A stretch of DNA of 61,406 bases, from contig CALZHD010000034.1 of the NCBI GenBank assembly GCA_945787155.1, forward strand, positions 1 to 61,406, read 5' to 3'. Positions 1-9,016 of this stretch are shown one piece after another. Source of the stretch: an uncultured Gammaproteobacteria bacterium. GTDB taxonomy: Bacteria > Pseudomonadota > Gammaproteobacteria > SZUA-140. The translations under genes and the position numbers were made by a program. The notes under the pieces are model-generated. The model had not been told where the DNA came from. It saw only the letters and a program-made list of their open reading frames with translations, and did not search any database. Position 1 is the first letter of the stretch, and every line of letters begins with the position of its first letter.

Positions 1-1037
1 TGCAACATCATAAGGCATTATATGAGTTATGACTACGTACCATCACCTAAGCCCGGAAGAAAGGGCAATCATTATGCTTGAGTACCAACACGGCTCCAGC
101 GTACGTTCGATAGCGCAACGATTACATCGAAGTCCATCAACGATATCCAGAGAGCTGCAACGCAATCAACCCCGTCAAGGTGGTTACTGTGCAACACGCG
201 CAGCCAACGCCTACCATTCACGGCGAAAACAGAGTGTCAGGCCAAGAAAACTCGTTAACAATACAGGCTTATGCGATATTGTCGAATCTCACTTAATCCA
301 GAAAAAATGGTCTCCAGAGCAAATTTCAGCTACTTTAAAAAACCAGTTTCCCGGTCAAAGCGCCATGCAAGTGAGTCCTGAAACAATCTATGCTCATATT
401 TACGCTTACCCAAAAGGTGAGCTGCGAAAGCTGATCGTACAATCGTTGCGCCGAGCCAAGTCGAAGCGTGGCCCACGTAGATCAAAAGATAGCTGCTATA
501 GCAGTTTAAAGGTTACAAACGAGCAATTGTTTGCGAATCGTCCAGCATCAGTCAACACCCGAGAGATTGCCGGTCATTGGGAAGGCGACTTAATTGTGGG
601 CGCGATGAACAAGTCGTGTGTCGGCACAATAGTCGAGCGCAAAACGGGCTATCTGCTATTGAGAAAAATGCAAAGCAAGACGGCGCAACATGTTCGTGAA
701 GGCTTTGAAGCTCGCATGGAGACGTTACCCGATTTTTTGCGTTTATCCATGACCTATGACCGAGGTGCAGAAATGGCACAACATCCCCTGCTGACGAAAC
801 ACCTTAACCTCAAAATATATTTTGCTGATCGCCATGCGCCCTGGCAACGCGGGATTAACGAGAACATTAACGGACTCATCCGCCAGTTTTTACCTAAGGG
901 CCATGATCTGTCAGTCTATACACAAGCTCAGCTTGATCATATTGCATGGCTACTCAATACTCGGATTTAAATCATCCCAACTCATGATGGAAGGTGAAGT
1001 AGGTGGGGGGCTTGTTAATGTTGCACTTGATTCTTGA
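1..1037 (+). mobile_element. IS30-family insertion sequence, left end cut by the window edge
   Basis: The transposase is flanked by matching ends: TGCAACAT at 1-8 and its exact reverse complement ATGTTGCA at 1018-1025, followed by CTTGATTCTTGAATC, a right-end pattern I associate with IS30-family elements. The outer part of the left inverted repeat lies before the window, so target duplications cannot be checked. The right boundary is probably near 1040 but is not certain. The transposase is damaged, so this copy is probably immobile unless complemented in trans. Confidence 0.7.
29..1037 (+). pseudogene. IS30-family transposase, frameshifted near its C-terminus
   Basis: The intact reading frame runs from ATG at 29 to a stop at 968-970 (313 codons). 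It has an N-terminal helix-turn-helix region (about residues 8-48) and an rve/DDE core with D187 (GHWEGDLIVG), D244 (TYDRG) and E278 (GINENINGLIRQF), so the catalytic triad is present. Family proteins usually continue from LLNTR into a PRKSLGF-type motif. Here the frame ends LLNTRI-stop, while LGFKSS appears in another frame from 960 and stays open to a stop at 1035-1037. This looks like a small deletion with a frameshift at 955-965. Residual activity of the 313-residue product is possible but unlikely. Confidence 0.8.
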
Positions 1038-1181
1038 ATCCAAGCAGAGCCTGTTCCGAAAGAAGGCGATGTGAATCAGCTTGGTGACTAGGTATCGATA
1101 CTGGATGGTTGTAGTCTTGTCGAGGATCAGAGGCTATTCATTCAGGTAAGGATGTTCTACGGCATTGAGAGTAATGCTTAG

Positions 1182-1847
1182 CTAACGGCTCAAACCGAAG
1201 GCGTCCAGGAATCTGTTCCAGATTTTCCTGTCACCTGTTACTAATAAATTTCCCTGCTCTTCAAGCGCCTCCATACTGGCATTACGAAATACAAGGTCGG
1301 CATATGTAGTAAGAGAGAGCTCGACACACGAAGTATCAGCGTGCTCTTTTCCGAAGCGTATATCTACGCCAGCAGTAGAAAAATTGACCTGATAATATTC
1401 CTGCCGATCTTTCGCGTACTCATTGTGAAAGCAAAAAGTCACAACACCTTTTTGTTTACTGCGATAGCGAGATTTAAGGGTAAGCAAAGCACGCCCGGGG
1501 TCAACCTGCTCGTCTGGCAGGGGACCGCCATGCATAAAATTGAAACCAAATTGATTCAACGCCAGCATCGCAGGCTCAAGCTCTCGTCCCAGGCTTGTCA
1601 GTTCATAGACATGTGGTGAACCAAGCGAAGAGAGTTGCGTTTTTTTAATCAATCCATTCGCTTCCATCTCTTTTAGTCGACTTGCAAGAAGGTTTGTCGT
1701 CACACCCGGCAGACGCTCAATCAGATCGGAATAGCGCCAGGGCCCCAGCAACAAGTCTCTCATTATCAAAAGCGTCCAGCGTTCACCGATCACATCCATC
1801 GCCTTTGCCAGGCCACAATATTGTTTATAACAACGCTTATTACTCAT
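1182..1847 (-). CDS. HxlR-family winged-helix regulator with C-terminal SCP2-like domain
   Basis: 221 residues. The first ~100 form the HxlR (MarR-like) DNA-binding domain: an N-terminal Cys (KRCYKQYC), then DVIGERWTLLIMRDLL and the recognition region GVTTNLLASRLKEME. The remaining ~100 residues resemble the SCP2/sterol-carrier-like extension seen in a subset of HxlR proteins. HxlR members often respond to redox or electrophile stress through the N-terminal Cys; that role is inferred here. It is divergent from a membrane protein and a MAPEG gene, with a perfect palindrome between them that is a likely operator for autoregulation and control of the neighbours. Confidence 0.85.
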   Translation of the reverse strand: MSNKRCYKQYCGLAKAMDVIGERWTLLIMRDLLLGPWRYSDLIERLPGVTTNLLASRLKEMEANGLIKKTQLSSLGSPHVYELTSLGRELEPAMLALNQFGFNFMHGGPLPDEQVDPGRALLTLKSRYRSKQKGVVTFCFHNEYAKDRQEYYQVNFSTAGVDIRFGKEHADTSCVELSLTTYADLVFRNASMEALEEQGNLLVTGDRKIWNRFLDAFGLSR

Positions 1848-1882
1848 CTATCAAATTTCCTTGACACCATACGTCATCGCCA

Positions 1883-1907
1883 ATTGCTATTATTTTTTAA
1901 TAGCAAT
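1883..1907. promoter_or_regulatory. palindromic operator between HxlR gene and membrane-protein gene
   Basis: Perfect inverted repeat with 10-bp arms, ATTGCTATTA (1883-1892) and TAATAGCAAT (1898-1907), separated by five T. It is the only strong dyad in the 96-bp divergent gap and lies about 20 bp downstream of a TTGACA hexamer (1861-1866), so a bound dimer could block transcription toward 1944. HxlR proteins bind such dyads beside their own genes; assignment to this regulator is inferred from position. Confidence 0.6.
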
Positions 1908-1943
1908 AAGTTTAATTAAAAATATCATAAAAGAGGTAAAATC

Positions 1944-2726
1944 ATGGAACTAACCGTCTCCCCCTCAAATTCACTGACAATCGGTTTCATTGTATTACCA
2001 ATTACACTCGTCTGCTGGTGGACCTGGGCATCAGGGCGTGCATTTGGTGTAGAGAGCACACGCCCACCACCAGATCGTGTCACTCAAAATTCTGCCACAT
2101 CACTTTTCAACAGCAAAGCTGCCGCATGGACCGCTGCTTTACTGGTAATCTGGCTAATTTTTGGGGCCTTCGTCGGCCACCAGGATTGGGCCCACACCTT
2201 CAACACCTTTCCTCCATCCGGGGTACGCGCGTTCATTGCACTTATAGTGATAACAATCATTATCGCGCTGACCAGAGTGGGAAAGACTTTAGCTCATAAC
2301 ACGCCATTGTGGTTGCTTGTTGGTTTCCAGGCATTCCGCATTCCTGTTGAATTTCTTATACACCAGGCCTACTTAGAAAATATCACAATTATTGAGATGA
2401 CATACCTGGGACGTAATTTCGACATTATTACCGGTCTTCTCGCCTTACTGATTGCGATCTATGCATACAAAAAGAAAGTTTCAAACAAGGTGATTCTTGC
2501 ATGGAACATACTGGGGCTGGCGTTACTGGTCAATGTCGTTGCAACGGGTGTCATGTCAATGCCACATAACTTTCAGTTGATAGAGACCGATAAGCCCAAT
2601 ATATGGGTGATGTTTTTTCCGTTCATATGGCTTCCTTTTGTGCTGGTTTGCTCAGCCCTGTTTGGGCATCTATTGATATTTCGATATCTGTTGGCGCGAA
2701 AACCTAAATCTCATCACTCTATTTGA
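1944..2726 (+). CDS. hypothetical integral membrane protein
   Basis: 260 residues, not recognised as a named family. About seven hydrophobic segments are visible (near residues 12-30, 60-80, 92-112, 120-136, 155-176, 183-204 and 222-248), with a basic C-terminal tail containing KPKSHH, so it is an inner-membrane protein. The start is ATG 1944, with AGAGG eight bases upstream. The next gene starts 26 bp after the stop, so the two are probably cotranscribed and controlled by the divergent HxlR regulator. Function unknown; a role in detoxification or membrane stress would only be a guess from the MAPEG partner. Confidence 0.65.
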   Translation: MELTVSPSNSLTIGFIVLPITLVCWWTWASGRAFGVESTRPPPDRVTQNSATSLFNSKAAAWTAALLVIWLIFGAFVGHQDWAHTFNTFPPSGVRAFIALIVITIIIALTRVGKTLAHNTPLWLLVGFQAFRIPVEFLIHQAYLENITIIEMTYLGRNFDIITGLLALLIAIYAYKKKVSNKVILAWNILGLALLVNVVATGVMSMPHNFQLIETDKPNIWVMFFPFIWLPFVLVCSALFGHLLIFRYLLARKPKSHHSI

Positions 2727-2752
2727 TAACAACGAACAAGAGGATCAGCCAT

Positions 2753-3142
2753 ATGATTACAGCACTATATGCATCAATTTGTGCATTAATTCTTATCAGA
2801 CTGTCACTGAATGTGATTAAGTTGCGCCACAGTGAGCGAGTCAGTCTGGGCGATGGTAATGTTGAAGCATTAAGGATCGCCATTGCAGCACACTCCAACG
2901 CATCCCAATATATACCCATCGCGCAACTACTGTTATTTACCCTGGAATATAACGGTGCCTTCGCCGTACTTGTTCATCTGGGGGGCATCATGCTGATTGT
3001 TGGAAGAATCTTGCATGCGAGAGGCATGATAACAGCTTTTAAAAATAGAGTTCTGGGGATGCAAATAACAATCTGGACTATTCGCTTATTAGCCATCGCC
3101 AATATACTACTAGTCGTGTATGTGCAATACTTTGCGTTATGA
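2753..3142 (+). CDS. MAPEG-family membrane protein
   Basis: 129 residues from ATG 2753. An upstream in-frame TTG at 2723 overlaps the previous stop and is disfavoured because AGAGG at 2739-2743 is correctly spaced for 2753. Four hydrophobic helices are predicted. MAPEG hallmarks are RLSLNVIKLRHSERVSLGDG, followed by RIAIAAHSNASQYIPIAQLLL and LVHLGGIMLIVGRILHARG. The family includes eukaryotic glutathione-dependent membrane enzymes; bacterial members have mostly unknown substrates. It sits directly behind the unknown membrane protein. Confidence 0.8.
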   Translation: MITALYASICALILIRLSLNVIKLRHSERVSLGDGNVEALRIAIAAHSNASQYIPIAQLLLFTLEYNGAFAVLVHLGGIMLIVGRILHARGMITAFKNRVLGMQITIWTIRLLAIANILLVVYVQYFAL

Positions 3143-3360
3143 AAATAACGCTGTATTTATAAAGATACGTAATAGCACTCTCGCATTGCTAACACCTCGC
3201 CACTTGATAACGCGCCTGCATCACCTTACTCAATGAACACTGCTTAGTAACATCCGTCATTACCTCAAAACTGCTGCTCCCTGTTTTCATACAGGCCTGT
3301 AACCACGCATCCACTGACAAATCACAATAGAACACTTAAACTGCATCATCACATTTTTAC

Positions 3361-3373
3361 GATCGTACCGATC
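3361..3373. promoter_or_regulatory. candidate operator dyad upstream of thiolase cluster
   Basis: Perfect inverted repeat GATCG-tac-CGATC, about 50 bp upstream of the TATACT hexamer. TetR- and MerR-type regulators of acyl-CoA catabolism bind short dyads of this kind, but no such regulator is encoded in the window. A 5-bp arm can also occur by chance, so this is a weak candidate. Confidence 0.25.
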
Positions 3374-3450
3374 TCGCTTCATTTTTTGCTATCAGACCAT
3401 GGCACTCCATTTGCATGTTTATACTAAAAACGCACTACTTATTAGGAACA

Positions 3451-3537
3451 ATGTCGAATATCATGAATGCATTGCGAAGAGGCTTTAACTTATTGATTTC
3501 ACGATTTGAAATTGCCCTCAAGGTAAGCCCTCTTTAA
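3451..3537 (+). CDS. possible 28-residue leader peptide, leucine-rich
   Basis: Short frame from ATG 3451 to TAA 3535-3537 with TAGGAAC seven bases upstream. The peptide starts MSNIMNALRRGFNLLISRF and continues to KVSPL. Five of 28 residues are leucine, encoded by TTG, TTA, TTG, CTC and CTT, with no CTG. Its stop overlaps the thiolase ribosome site, which would couple translation. There is no room for a terminator between it and the thiolase, so classical attenuation is unlikely; translational coupling or chance are the alternatives. Confidence 0.3.
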   Translation: MSNIMNALRRGFNLLISRFEIALKVSPL

Positions 3538-3549
3538 AGGAGATAATCA

Positions 3550-4737
3550 GTGAAACAGCAAGAGATCGTGATCGTCGCCGCGAAACGAACCCCGATCGGG
3601 GCCTTTCTTGGTCAATTTTTAGACACTCCAGCACCTGAACTTGGCGCTGCGACAATAAGTGCAGTGCTGTCGGCATGTAATCTTATTAGTGCAGATGCGA
3701 TTGATGAAGTGCTGATGGGCTGTGTGCTTCCTGCTGGACTGGGACAGGCACCCGCACGTCAGGCTGCACTGCTCGCCGGACTATCGATCAACACCCCCTG
3801 CTCCACCATCAACAAGGTATGTGGCTCCGGCATGAAAACAGTGATGCTTGCTGCTGATGCCATTAAAGCTGGTTCAGCCAATGTTGTGGTCGCGGGCGGC
3901 ATGGAATCGATGAGCCGCGCGCCCTATCTCGACCAACAGAGGCGCCAGGGTGCCCGTTTTGGACACTCCCAACTACTCGACCACATGCTATTCGATGGCC
4001 TGCAAAATGCCGCTGATGGCGAAGCGATGGGCATGTTTGCTGAGCACTGTGCAGAACACTTCAATTTCAGTCGCAAACAGCTTGATGCTTTTGCGGCTGA
4101 ATCGGTCAACCGTGCCGTCGCCGCCTGTAACAGTGGCGCATTCAATGATGAACTCACGCCCGTCACTATTAAAACACGCAAAGGCGGGCAGCAGATTGAT
4201 GCCGACGAGACTCCATCCCGCTGTGATACCAACAAAATTTCAAAACTAAAACCGGCCTTCAAGAAAGATGGTGTTATTACCGCAGCAAATTCATCGTCAC
4301 TTTCTGATGGCGCCGCTGCCATAATATTAATGTCTGCTGATGAGGCCGAAAAACGCAATATACAACCACTCGCTCGCATCATCGCCCACAGTAGTCATGC
4401 AATGGCACCGGAAGAGTTTACCCTCGCACCCATTCATGCCATTAGAAAACTCTACCAGAAAAGCGGTTGGCGCAATGACGATATCGATCTCTACGAGATC
4501 AATGAGGCCTTCGCTGCCGTCACGATGGGCGCGATACATGAGCTAAAACTCGACCATAAAAAAGTCAACGTCAACGGAGGTGCCTGCGCCCTCGGTCATC
4601 CCATCGGCGCATCGGGCACGCGCATTATTGTCACACTATTACATGCATTAAGGGCGCGTGGCGGAAAACGTGGTATCGCCTCACTCTGCATCGGTGGCGG
4701 TGAAGCGACTGCGATTGCCATTGAGACGCTAGACTAA
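3550..4737 (+). CDS. acetyl-CoA C-acetyltransferase (thiolase)
   Basis: 395 residues, usual length for biosynthetic/degradative acetoacetyl-CoA thiolases. It catalyses acetoacetyl-CoA + CoA to two acetyl-CoA, or the reverse. Active-site residues are present: nucleophile C91 (NKVCGSGMKT), H353 (GGACALGHPIGASGTR) and C383 (SLCIGGGEA). GTG start at 3550 with AAAGGAG upstream. It is the first gene of a co-oriented cluster ending in acetoacetyl-CoA synthetase, which makes its substrate, so terminal acetoacetate cleavage is the likely role. It could equally supply acetoacetyl-CoA for polyhydroxybutyrate, but no phaB/phaC gene is near. Confidence 0.92.
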   Translation: MKQQEIVIVAAKRTPIGAFLGQFLDTPAPELGAATISAVLSACNLISADAIDEVLMGCVLPAGLGQAPARQAALLAGLSINTPCSTINKVCGSGMKTVMLAADAIKAGSANVVVAGGMESMSRAPYLDQQRRQGARFGHSQLLDHMLFDGLQNAADGEAMGMFAEHCAEHFNFSRKQLDAFAAESVNRAVAACNSGAFNDELTPVTIKTRKGGQQIDADETPSRCDTNKISKLKPAFKKDGVITAANSSSLSDGAAAIILMSADEAEKRNIQPLARIIAHSSHAMAPEEFTLAPIHAIRKLYQKSGWRNDDIDLYEINEAFAAVTMGAIHELKLDHKKVNVNGGACALGHPIGASGTRIIVTLLHALRARGGKRGIASLCIGGGEATAIAIETLD

Positions 4738-4821
4738 CAACCGTTAACCGAAAAACCGTACATTAGGCATTCAGGGAATATTTCCAGCAAATAGCACAAC
4801 ATAGATCACGGAACTGAGACC

Positions 4822-6429
4822 ATGGCGATTATAGAGAGTAACATTGACACAAAAAGCGAAGCGTTCACCGACAACAGCGGTCATATGCAGCTGCAGGTCA
4901 ATGACCTCAATGAACGACTACGTGATGTCAAGATCGGCGGTTCCAACAAGGCGCGTGATAAACACCTGCAACGCGGCAAGCTGCTAGTCAGGGATCGCAT
5001 CCATATGTTAATTGATGAAGGGTGCCCCTTCATGGAGTTTTCGGCACTCGCGGCCAACCACATGTATGGAGACAAGGTACCCAGCGCCGGCATCATCACC
5101 GGCATCGGCATCGTGCATGGCCAGGAGATGGTGATCATCGCTAACGATGCCACCGTCAAAGGGGGTACCTACTATCCCATCACCGCCAAAAAACACCTAC
5201 GTGCGCAAGAGATAGCCGAACAGAATCGCCTCCCCTGCATATATCTGGTCGACTCTGGTGGCGCCTTCCTGCCAATGCAGGATGAAGTCTTTCCAGATCG
5301 CGATAATTTTGGGCGTGTCTTTTATAACCAGGCAAGACTCTCAGCACAGGGTATCCCACAGATTGCCGTCGTCATGGGCTCATGTACAGCAGGGGGTGCC
5401 TATGTGCCGGCGATGGCCGATGAGTGTGTCATCGTAAAATCACAGGGCACCATCTTCCTGGGTGGCCCACCGCTCGTGAAAGCAGCGACGGGTGAAGTGG
5501 TTGATACAGAAGAACTCGGTGGTGCTGATATCCACAGCCGCGTTTCAGGCGTCACTGACTACATGGCTGAAGACGATGCCGATGCACTGCGAATCACGCG
5601 CGATATCGTCGCTAATCTCAACTATCAGAAACAGGGAGTCATCAATCGTAAAGCCGTGACCAACCCACTCTACCCTGCCGAAGAACTCTACGGCATCGTG
5701 CCGTTCGATACGCGTAAACAGTATGACGTACGCGAAGTGATCGCGCGCATCGTTGACGGCTCTGAGTTTCATGAGTTTAAAAAGCTCTTTGGCCAGACGC
5801 TGGTGTGTGGTTTTTCCCATATACATGGCTATCCAGTTGGCATCATCGCCAACAACGGTATCCTCTTTTCCGATTCAGCACTTAAGGGGACCCACTTTAT
5901 CGAGCTCTGTAATCAGCGCGGCATCCCGCTGCTATTTTTACAGAATATTGCAGGGTTCATGGTCGGCAAAAAATACGAACACGAAGGGATCGCTAAACAT
6001 GGTGCCAAGATGGTCAATGCCGTTGCCTGTAGCCAGGTACCAAAATTCACCGTCATTATCGGCGGCTCCTATGGTGCCGGGAACTATGCCATGTGTGGGC
6101 GTGCCTACAGTCCTCGACAGCTATGGATGTGGCCTAATGCTCGCATCTCTGTGATGGGAGGTGAAACCGCCGCGCATCTATTAGGCTCTATCAAAAAAGA
6201 GAGTCTCGCCAGGGCAGGAAAACAGCTGAGTGAAAAGGAAGAGGAAGCCTTTGAAAATGAAATTCGTGAGCAATTTGATCGCCAAAGCCACCCCTATCAC
6301 GCCACCGCACGACTATGGGATGACGGCATCATCGACCCGATGCAGACACGTGACCTGATCGGTCAAGGCATTGCCGCCGCCATGAATGCCCCAATCAAGA
6401 AGACCGATTACGGTGTCTTCCGGATGTAA
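4822..6429 (+). CDS. liuB: methylcrotonyl-CoA carboxylase, carboxyltransferase (beta) subunit
   Basis: 535 residues, the usual MCC-beta length. It transfers CO2 from biotin to 3-methylcrotonyl-CoA, giving 3-methylglutaconyl-CoA in leucine breakdown. Two crotonase-like halves are visible: N-terminal [18 protein letters not shown] and [16 protein letters not shown] with [14 protein letters not shown], then C-terminal [15 protein letters not shown] and [16 protein letters not shown]. These match MCC more closely than propionyl-CoA carboxylase. The following hydratase and HMG-CoA lyase support the assignment. The biotin-carrying alpha subunit is missing from the window and must be encoded elsewhere if the enzyme works. 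Confidence 0.9.
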   Translation: MAIIESNIDTKSEAFTDNSGHMQLQVNDLNERLRDVKIGGSNKARDKHLQRGKLLVRDRIHMLIDEGCPFMEFSALAANHMYGDKVPSAGIITGIGIVHGQEMVIIANDATVKGGTYYPITAKKHLRAQEIAEQNRLPCIYLVDSGGAFLPMQDEVFPDRDNFGRVFYNQARLSAQGIPQIAVVMGSCTAGGAYVPAMADECVIVKSQGTIFLGGPPLVKAATGEVVDTEELGGADIHSRVSGVTDYMAEDDADALRITRDIVANLNYQKQGVINRKAVTNPLYPAEELYGIVPFDTRKQYDVREVIARIVDGSEFHEFKKLFGQTLVCGFSHIHGYPVGIIANNGILFSDSALKGTHFIELCNQRGIPLLFLQNIAGFMVGKKYEHEGIAKHGAKMVNAVACSQVPKFTVIIGGSYGAGNYAMCGRAYSPRQLWMWPNARISVMGGETAAHLLGSIKKESLARAGKQLSEKEEEAFENEIREQFDRQSHPYHATARLWDDGIIDPMQTRDLIGQGIAAAMNAPIKKTDYGVFRM

Positions 6430-6468
6430 CAAGAGTACTGTAATCCGATACAATATAGAGGAGATCAC

Positions 6469-7254
6469 ATGAGCCACGACGAACTACTCACTGTCGAGAC
6501 CGATCCGCGAGGTGTTTGCACACTCGCACTGAATAATCCAGCTAAACATAACGCCTTTAACGATGAAGTGATTGCTGCGCTACGCAACAAACTCAATGAG
6601 ATAGCACAAGATGACAAAGTACGTATCCTGGTATTAACCGGCAACGGAAAGAGTTTCTCCAGTGGCGCAGACCTCGAATGGATGAAGGCAGCCGCACAAC
6701 ATGACGAGGAAACCAACCAAAAGGACTCCGAGGCGCTGGCGAAGTTAATGCGTACCCTCTACGAATATGACAAGCCAACCGTGGCGCGTATCAATGGCAG
6801 CGCCTTTGGCGGCGCACTCGGGCTGATCGCCTGTTGTGATATGGCGATTGCCACACGTTCTGCGCAGTTCTCCTTTACCGAGGTGCGCTTCGGTCTGATC
6901 CCGGCCGTGATTGCACCATATGTCATCAAAGCCATTGGTGAGCGCCAGACACGTCGCCTGTTTCTCACCGCCGAACGTTTTTCTAGTGAATTGGCCGAGA
7001 AGATCGGCCTCGTCCATCAGGTCGTTGATGACCAATCTCTCGATGACACAATAAAGATTGCCGTTGATAAACTACTCAAGGCAGGACCACTATCAGTACA
7101 AGCATGCAAATGCCTCATTCGCTCATTGAGCCCAGACTTCGATGATGAATCATCGGCACGACTGATCGCACAGCTGCGCGCTTCCGTTGAAGGGCAGGAA
7201 GGGATGAGCGCCTTTTTCGAAAAACGTCCACCCAATTGGATAAACCAGAATTGA
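6469..7254 (+). CDS. liuC: enoyl-CoA hydratase/isomerase family, probable methylglutaconyl-CoA hydratase
   Basis: 261 residues, crotonase fold. The oxyanion-hole segments are GKSFSSGADLEWMK and INGSAFGGALGLIACCDMAIA, followed by FTEVRFGLIPAVIAPYV. Sequence type and position between MCC-beta and HMG-CoA lyase point to hydration of 3-methylglutaconyl-CoA to HMG-CoA. ATG 6469 follows a good GAGGAG site. A general enoyl-CoA hydratase remains possible because crotonase specificity is hard to read from sequence. Confidence 0.85.
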   Translation: MSHDELLTVETDPRGVCTLALNNPAKHNAFNDEVIAALRNKLNEIAQDDKVRILVLTGNGKSFSSGADLEWMKAAAQHDEETNQKDSEALAKLMRTLYEYDKPTVARINGSAFGGALGLIACCDMAIATRSAQFSFTEVRFGLIPAVIAPYVIKAIGERQTRRLFLTAERFSSELAEKIGLVHQVVDDQSLDDTIKIAVDKLLKAGPLSVQACKCLIRSLSPDFDDESSARLIAQLRASVEGQEGMSAFFEKRPPNWINQN

Positions 7255-7267
7255 TTGACCGTACAGC

Positions 7268-8182
7268 ATGAAATCTCTGCATACCACAAATGCCCTGCCA
7301 TCAAAGGTCACCATCGTTGAAGTCGGTCCACGTGACGGCCTGCAAAACGAACAACAACACCTGGATACCGATAAAAAGATCAACTTCATTAATCGTCTCT
7401 CCACCTGCGGTCTCCCTGTCATCGAGTGTAGCAGCATGGTCAGTTCACAATGGATACCGCAACTGGCTGATGCCGAAGAGGTAATAAATAAAATCGACAG
7501 ACACCCTGGCGTGCGCTATCCCGTACTGGTACCCAACGAAAAAGGGATGCAACGCGCACTAGCGGCGGGTGCAACAAGTGTCGCAATATTTATCGCAGTA
7601 AGCGAAAGCTTTAATCAAAAAAACGTCAACTGTTCAATCGACGAATCGTTTACACGCTTTGAACCTGTCATGGCATTGGCAAAAGCGGCGGGGATCGAAG
7701 TACGCGGTTATCTCTCCTGTATCATGGGATGCCCCTACGAAGGGAAAATAAAACCAATGAAAGTGGCTACCATCGCCCGTCATCTGATCGAACTCGGTTG
7801 TTACGAGGTCTCTCTCGGTGACACCATCGGCGCCGGCACCCCCCTTCAAGCACAGCGCCTCGTTCAGACCATCAGTAAACAAGTGCCTGTTGAACAGCTT
7901 GCAATTCACTTCCATGACACCCGCGGACAGGCGTTGGCCAACATCTTCGCCTGTCTCGAACTCGGCATCACGACGATTGATGCTGCGGTCGCAGGGCTTG
8001 GCGGCTGTCCTTATGCCAAAGGGAGTAGCGGCAACGTGGCTACTGAAGATGTTGTCTACATGCTTGAGGGAATGGGCATTGAGACCGGTATCGACCTGCG
8101 TGCCCTGAGCGAGGCTGGTAATATGATCTGCCAGCAATTAAAACGGAGCAGCCATAGCAAGGTTGGCAGACTTTACCAATAA
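7268..8182 (+). CDS. mvaB: hydroxymethylglutaryl-CoA lyase
   Basis: 304 residues, HMGL-like TIM barrel. It cleaves HMG-CoA to acetyl-CoA and acetoacetate. Signature elements: VEVGPRDGLQNE at the N-terminus, the FHDTRGQALAN metal-binding histidine segment, and the flexible catalytic loop GLGGCPYAKGSSGN with the essential Cys. It starts 13 bp after the hydratase and no strong ribosome site is visible, so translation may be coupled. It is the branch point producing acetoacetate for the synthetase downstream. Confidence 0.92.
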   Translation: MKSLHTTNALPSKVTIVEVGPRDGLQNEQQHLDTDKKINFINRLSTCGLPVIECSSMVSSQWIPQLADAEEVINKIDRHPGVRYPVLVPNEKGMQRALAAGATSVAIFIAVSESFNQKNVNCSIDESFTRFEPVMALAKAAGIEVRGYLSCIMGCPYEGKIKPMKVATIARHLIELGCYEVSLGDTIGAGTPLQAQRLVQTISKQVPVEQLAIHFHDTRGQALANIFACLELGITTIDAAVAGLGGCPYAKGSSGNVATEDVVYMLEGMGIETGIDLRALSEAGNMICQQLKRSSHSKVGRLYQ

Positions 8183-8228
8183 CGATGCTATCATTGATAA
8201 TGATTAACCTGACACTCGAGGTAAGGCT

Positions 8229-8999
8229 ATGGAATTTAAACAGTGTAAGGCCATCGTTACTGGTGCTGCTTCTGGACTAGGACTGGCTGTGACACAACGC
8301 ATCATCGCCGCAGGCGGTACAGTAGTGATGCTTGACCTCGACCATGAGCGTTGTGCAGATGAGCTGATTTTACTCGGTGAACGTGCTCACTTTATCGCCA
8401 CTGACGTCACCTCCGAATCCGGAGTTGACACTGCACTGATCAAGGCACACGAGCTAATGGGTGAGATCAGACTTGTGGTCAACTGTGCCGGTATCGCGCC
8501 GAGTCGACGAGTGCTGGCACGTGACGGGCTGATCAGCAACGCAGAATTTCAACAGGTGATCGACATCAACCTCAACGGCAGCTTTAACGTCTGTCGCGCC
8601 GTCGTCAATCTGATGCAGAACAACAATCCCGCAGGTAAGGATGAAGAGCGAGGTCTGTTGATCAATACCGCCTCTATCGCCGCCTTTGAAGGACAGATCG
8701 GCCAGGCCGCCTATGCCGCGTCAAAGGGTGGCATTGCCAGTATGACACTGCCGCTGGCACGTGAGTTTGCACGCCTCGGCATCCGAGTCATGACGATTGC
8801 ACCGGGGATTTTTGAAACACCGATGTTCGATCAATTACCACAGGAGGCGCGCGAGGCACTCGCCGCCAACACCCCCTATCCCAAACGTCTTGGCCAACCC
8901 GATGAGTTTGCGGCACTGGTACAGCACATCGTCGAGAACCCCATGCTAAACGGCTCAACCATCAGGCTAGACGGTGCACTGCGCATGGGACAGAAGTAG
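8229..8999 (+). CDS. SDR-family dehydrogenase, probable 3-hydroxyacyl-CoA dehydrogenase type II
   Basis: 256 residues, classical short-chain dehydrogenase: NAD-binding TGAASGLG at residues 11-18, NCAG at 85-88, catalytic S149, Y162 and K166 (AAYAASKGG). The pattern QIGQAAYAASKGGIASMTLPLAREFARLGIRVMTIAPG resembles HSD17B10-type enzymes, which oxidise 3-hydroxyacyl-CoA, including 2-methyl-3-hydroxybutyryl-CoA of isoleucine breakdown. Substrate is inferred from resemblance and from the acyl-CoA neighbourhood; other SDR activities are not excluded. Confidence 0.8.
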   Translation: MEFKQCKAIVTGAASGLGLAVTQRIIAAGGTVVMLDLDHERCADELILLGERAHFIATDVTSESGVDTALIKAHELMGEIRLVVNCAGIAPSRRVLARDGLISNAEFQQVIDINLNGSFNVCRAVVNLMQNNNPAGKDEERGLLINTASIAAFEGQIGQAAYAASKGGIASMTLPLAREFARLGIRVMTIAPGIFETPMFDQLPQEAREALAANTPYPKRLGQPDEFAALVQHIVENPMLNGSTIRLDGALRMGQK

Positions 9000-9016
9000 C
9001 GCACATCCTGCCATTC

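Larger units (their letters stand above)
3143..3549. other. 407-bp intergenic leader region before the catabolic cluster
   Basis: No sizeable gene. It holds a GATCG-TAC-CGATC dyad (3361-3373), a TATACT hexamer at 3420-3425 that could be a -10 element (no good -35 at the right spacing), a 28-codon reading frame (3451-3537), and a strong AAAGGAG ribosome site (3536-3542) serving the GTG start of the thiolase. Nothing was recognised in 3143-3350. Confidence 0.5.

Noticed and set aside
3451..3549. Classical attenuator after the leucine-rich short frame
   Set aside because: Only 12 bases separate its stop from the thiolase start, so no terminator hairpin can form there.
7634..8137. 167-codon antisense frame inside the HMG-CoA lyase gene
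   Set aside because: Shadow of a conserved gene, with no domain or ribosome site.
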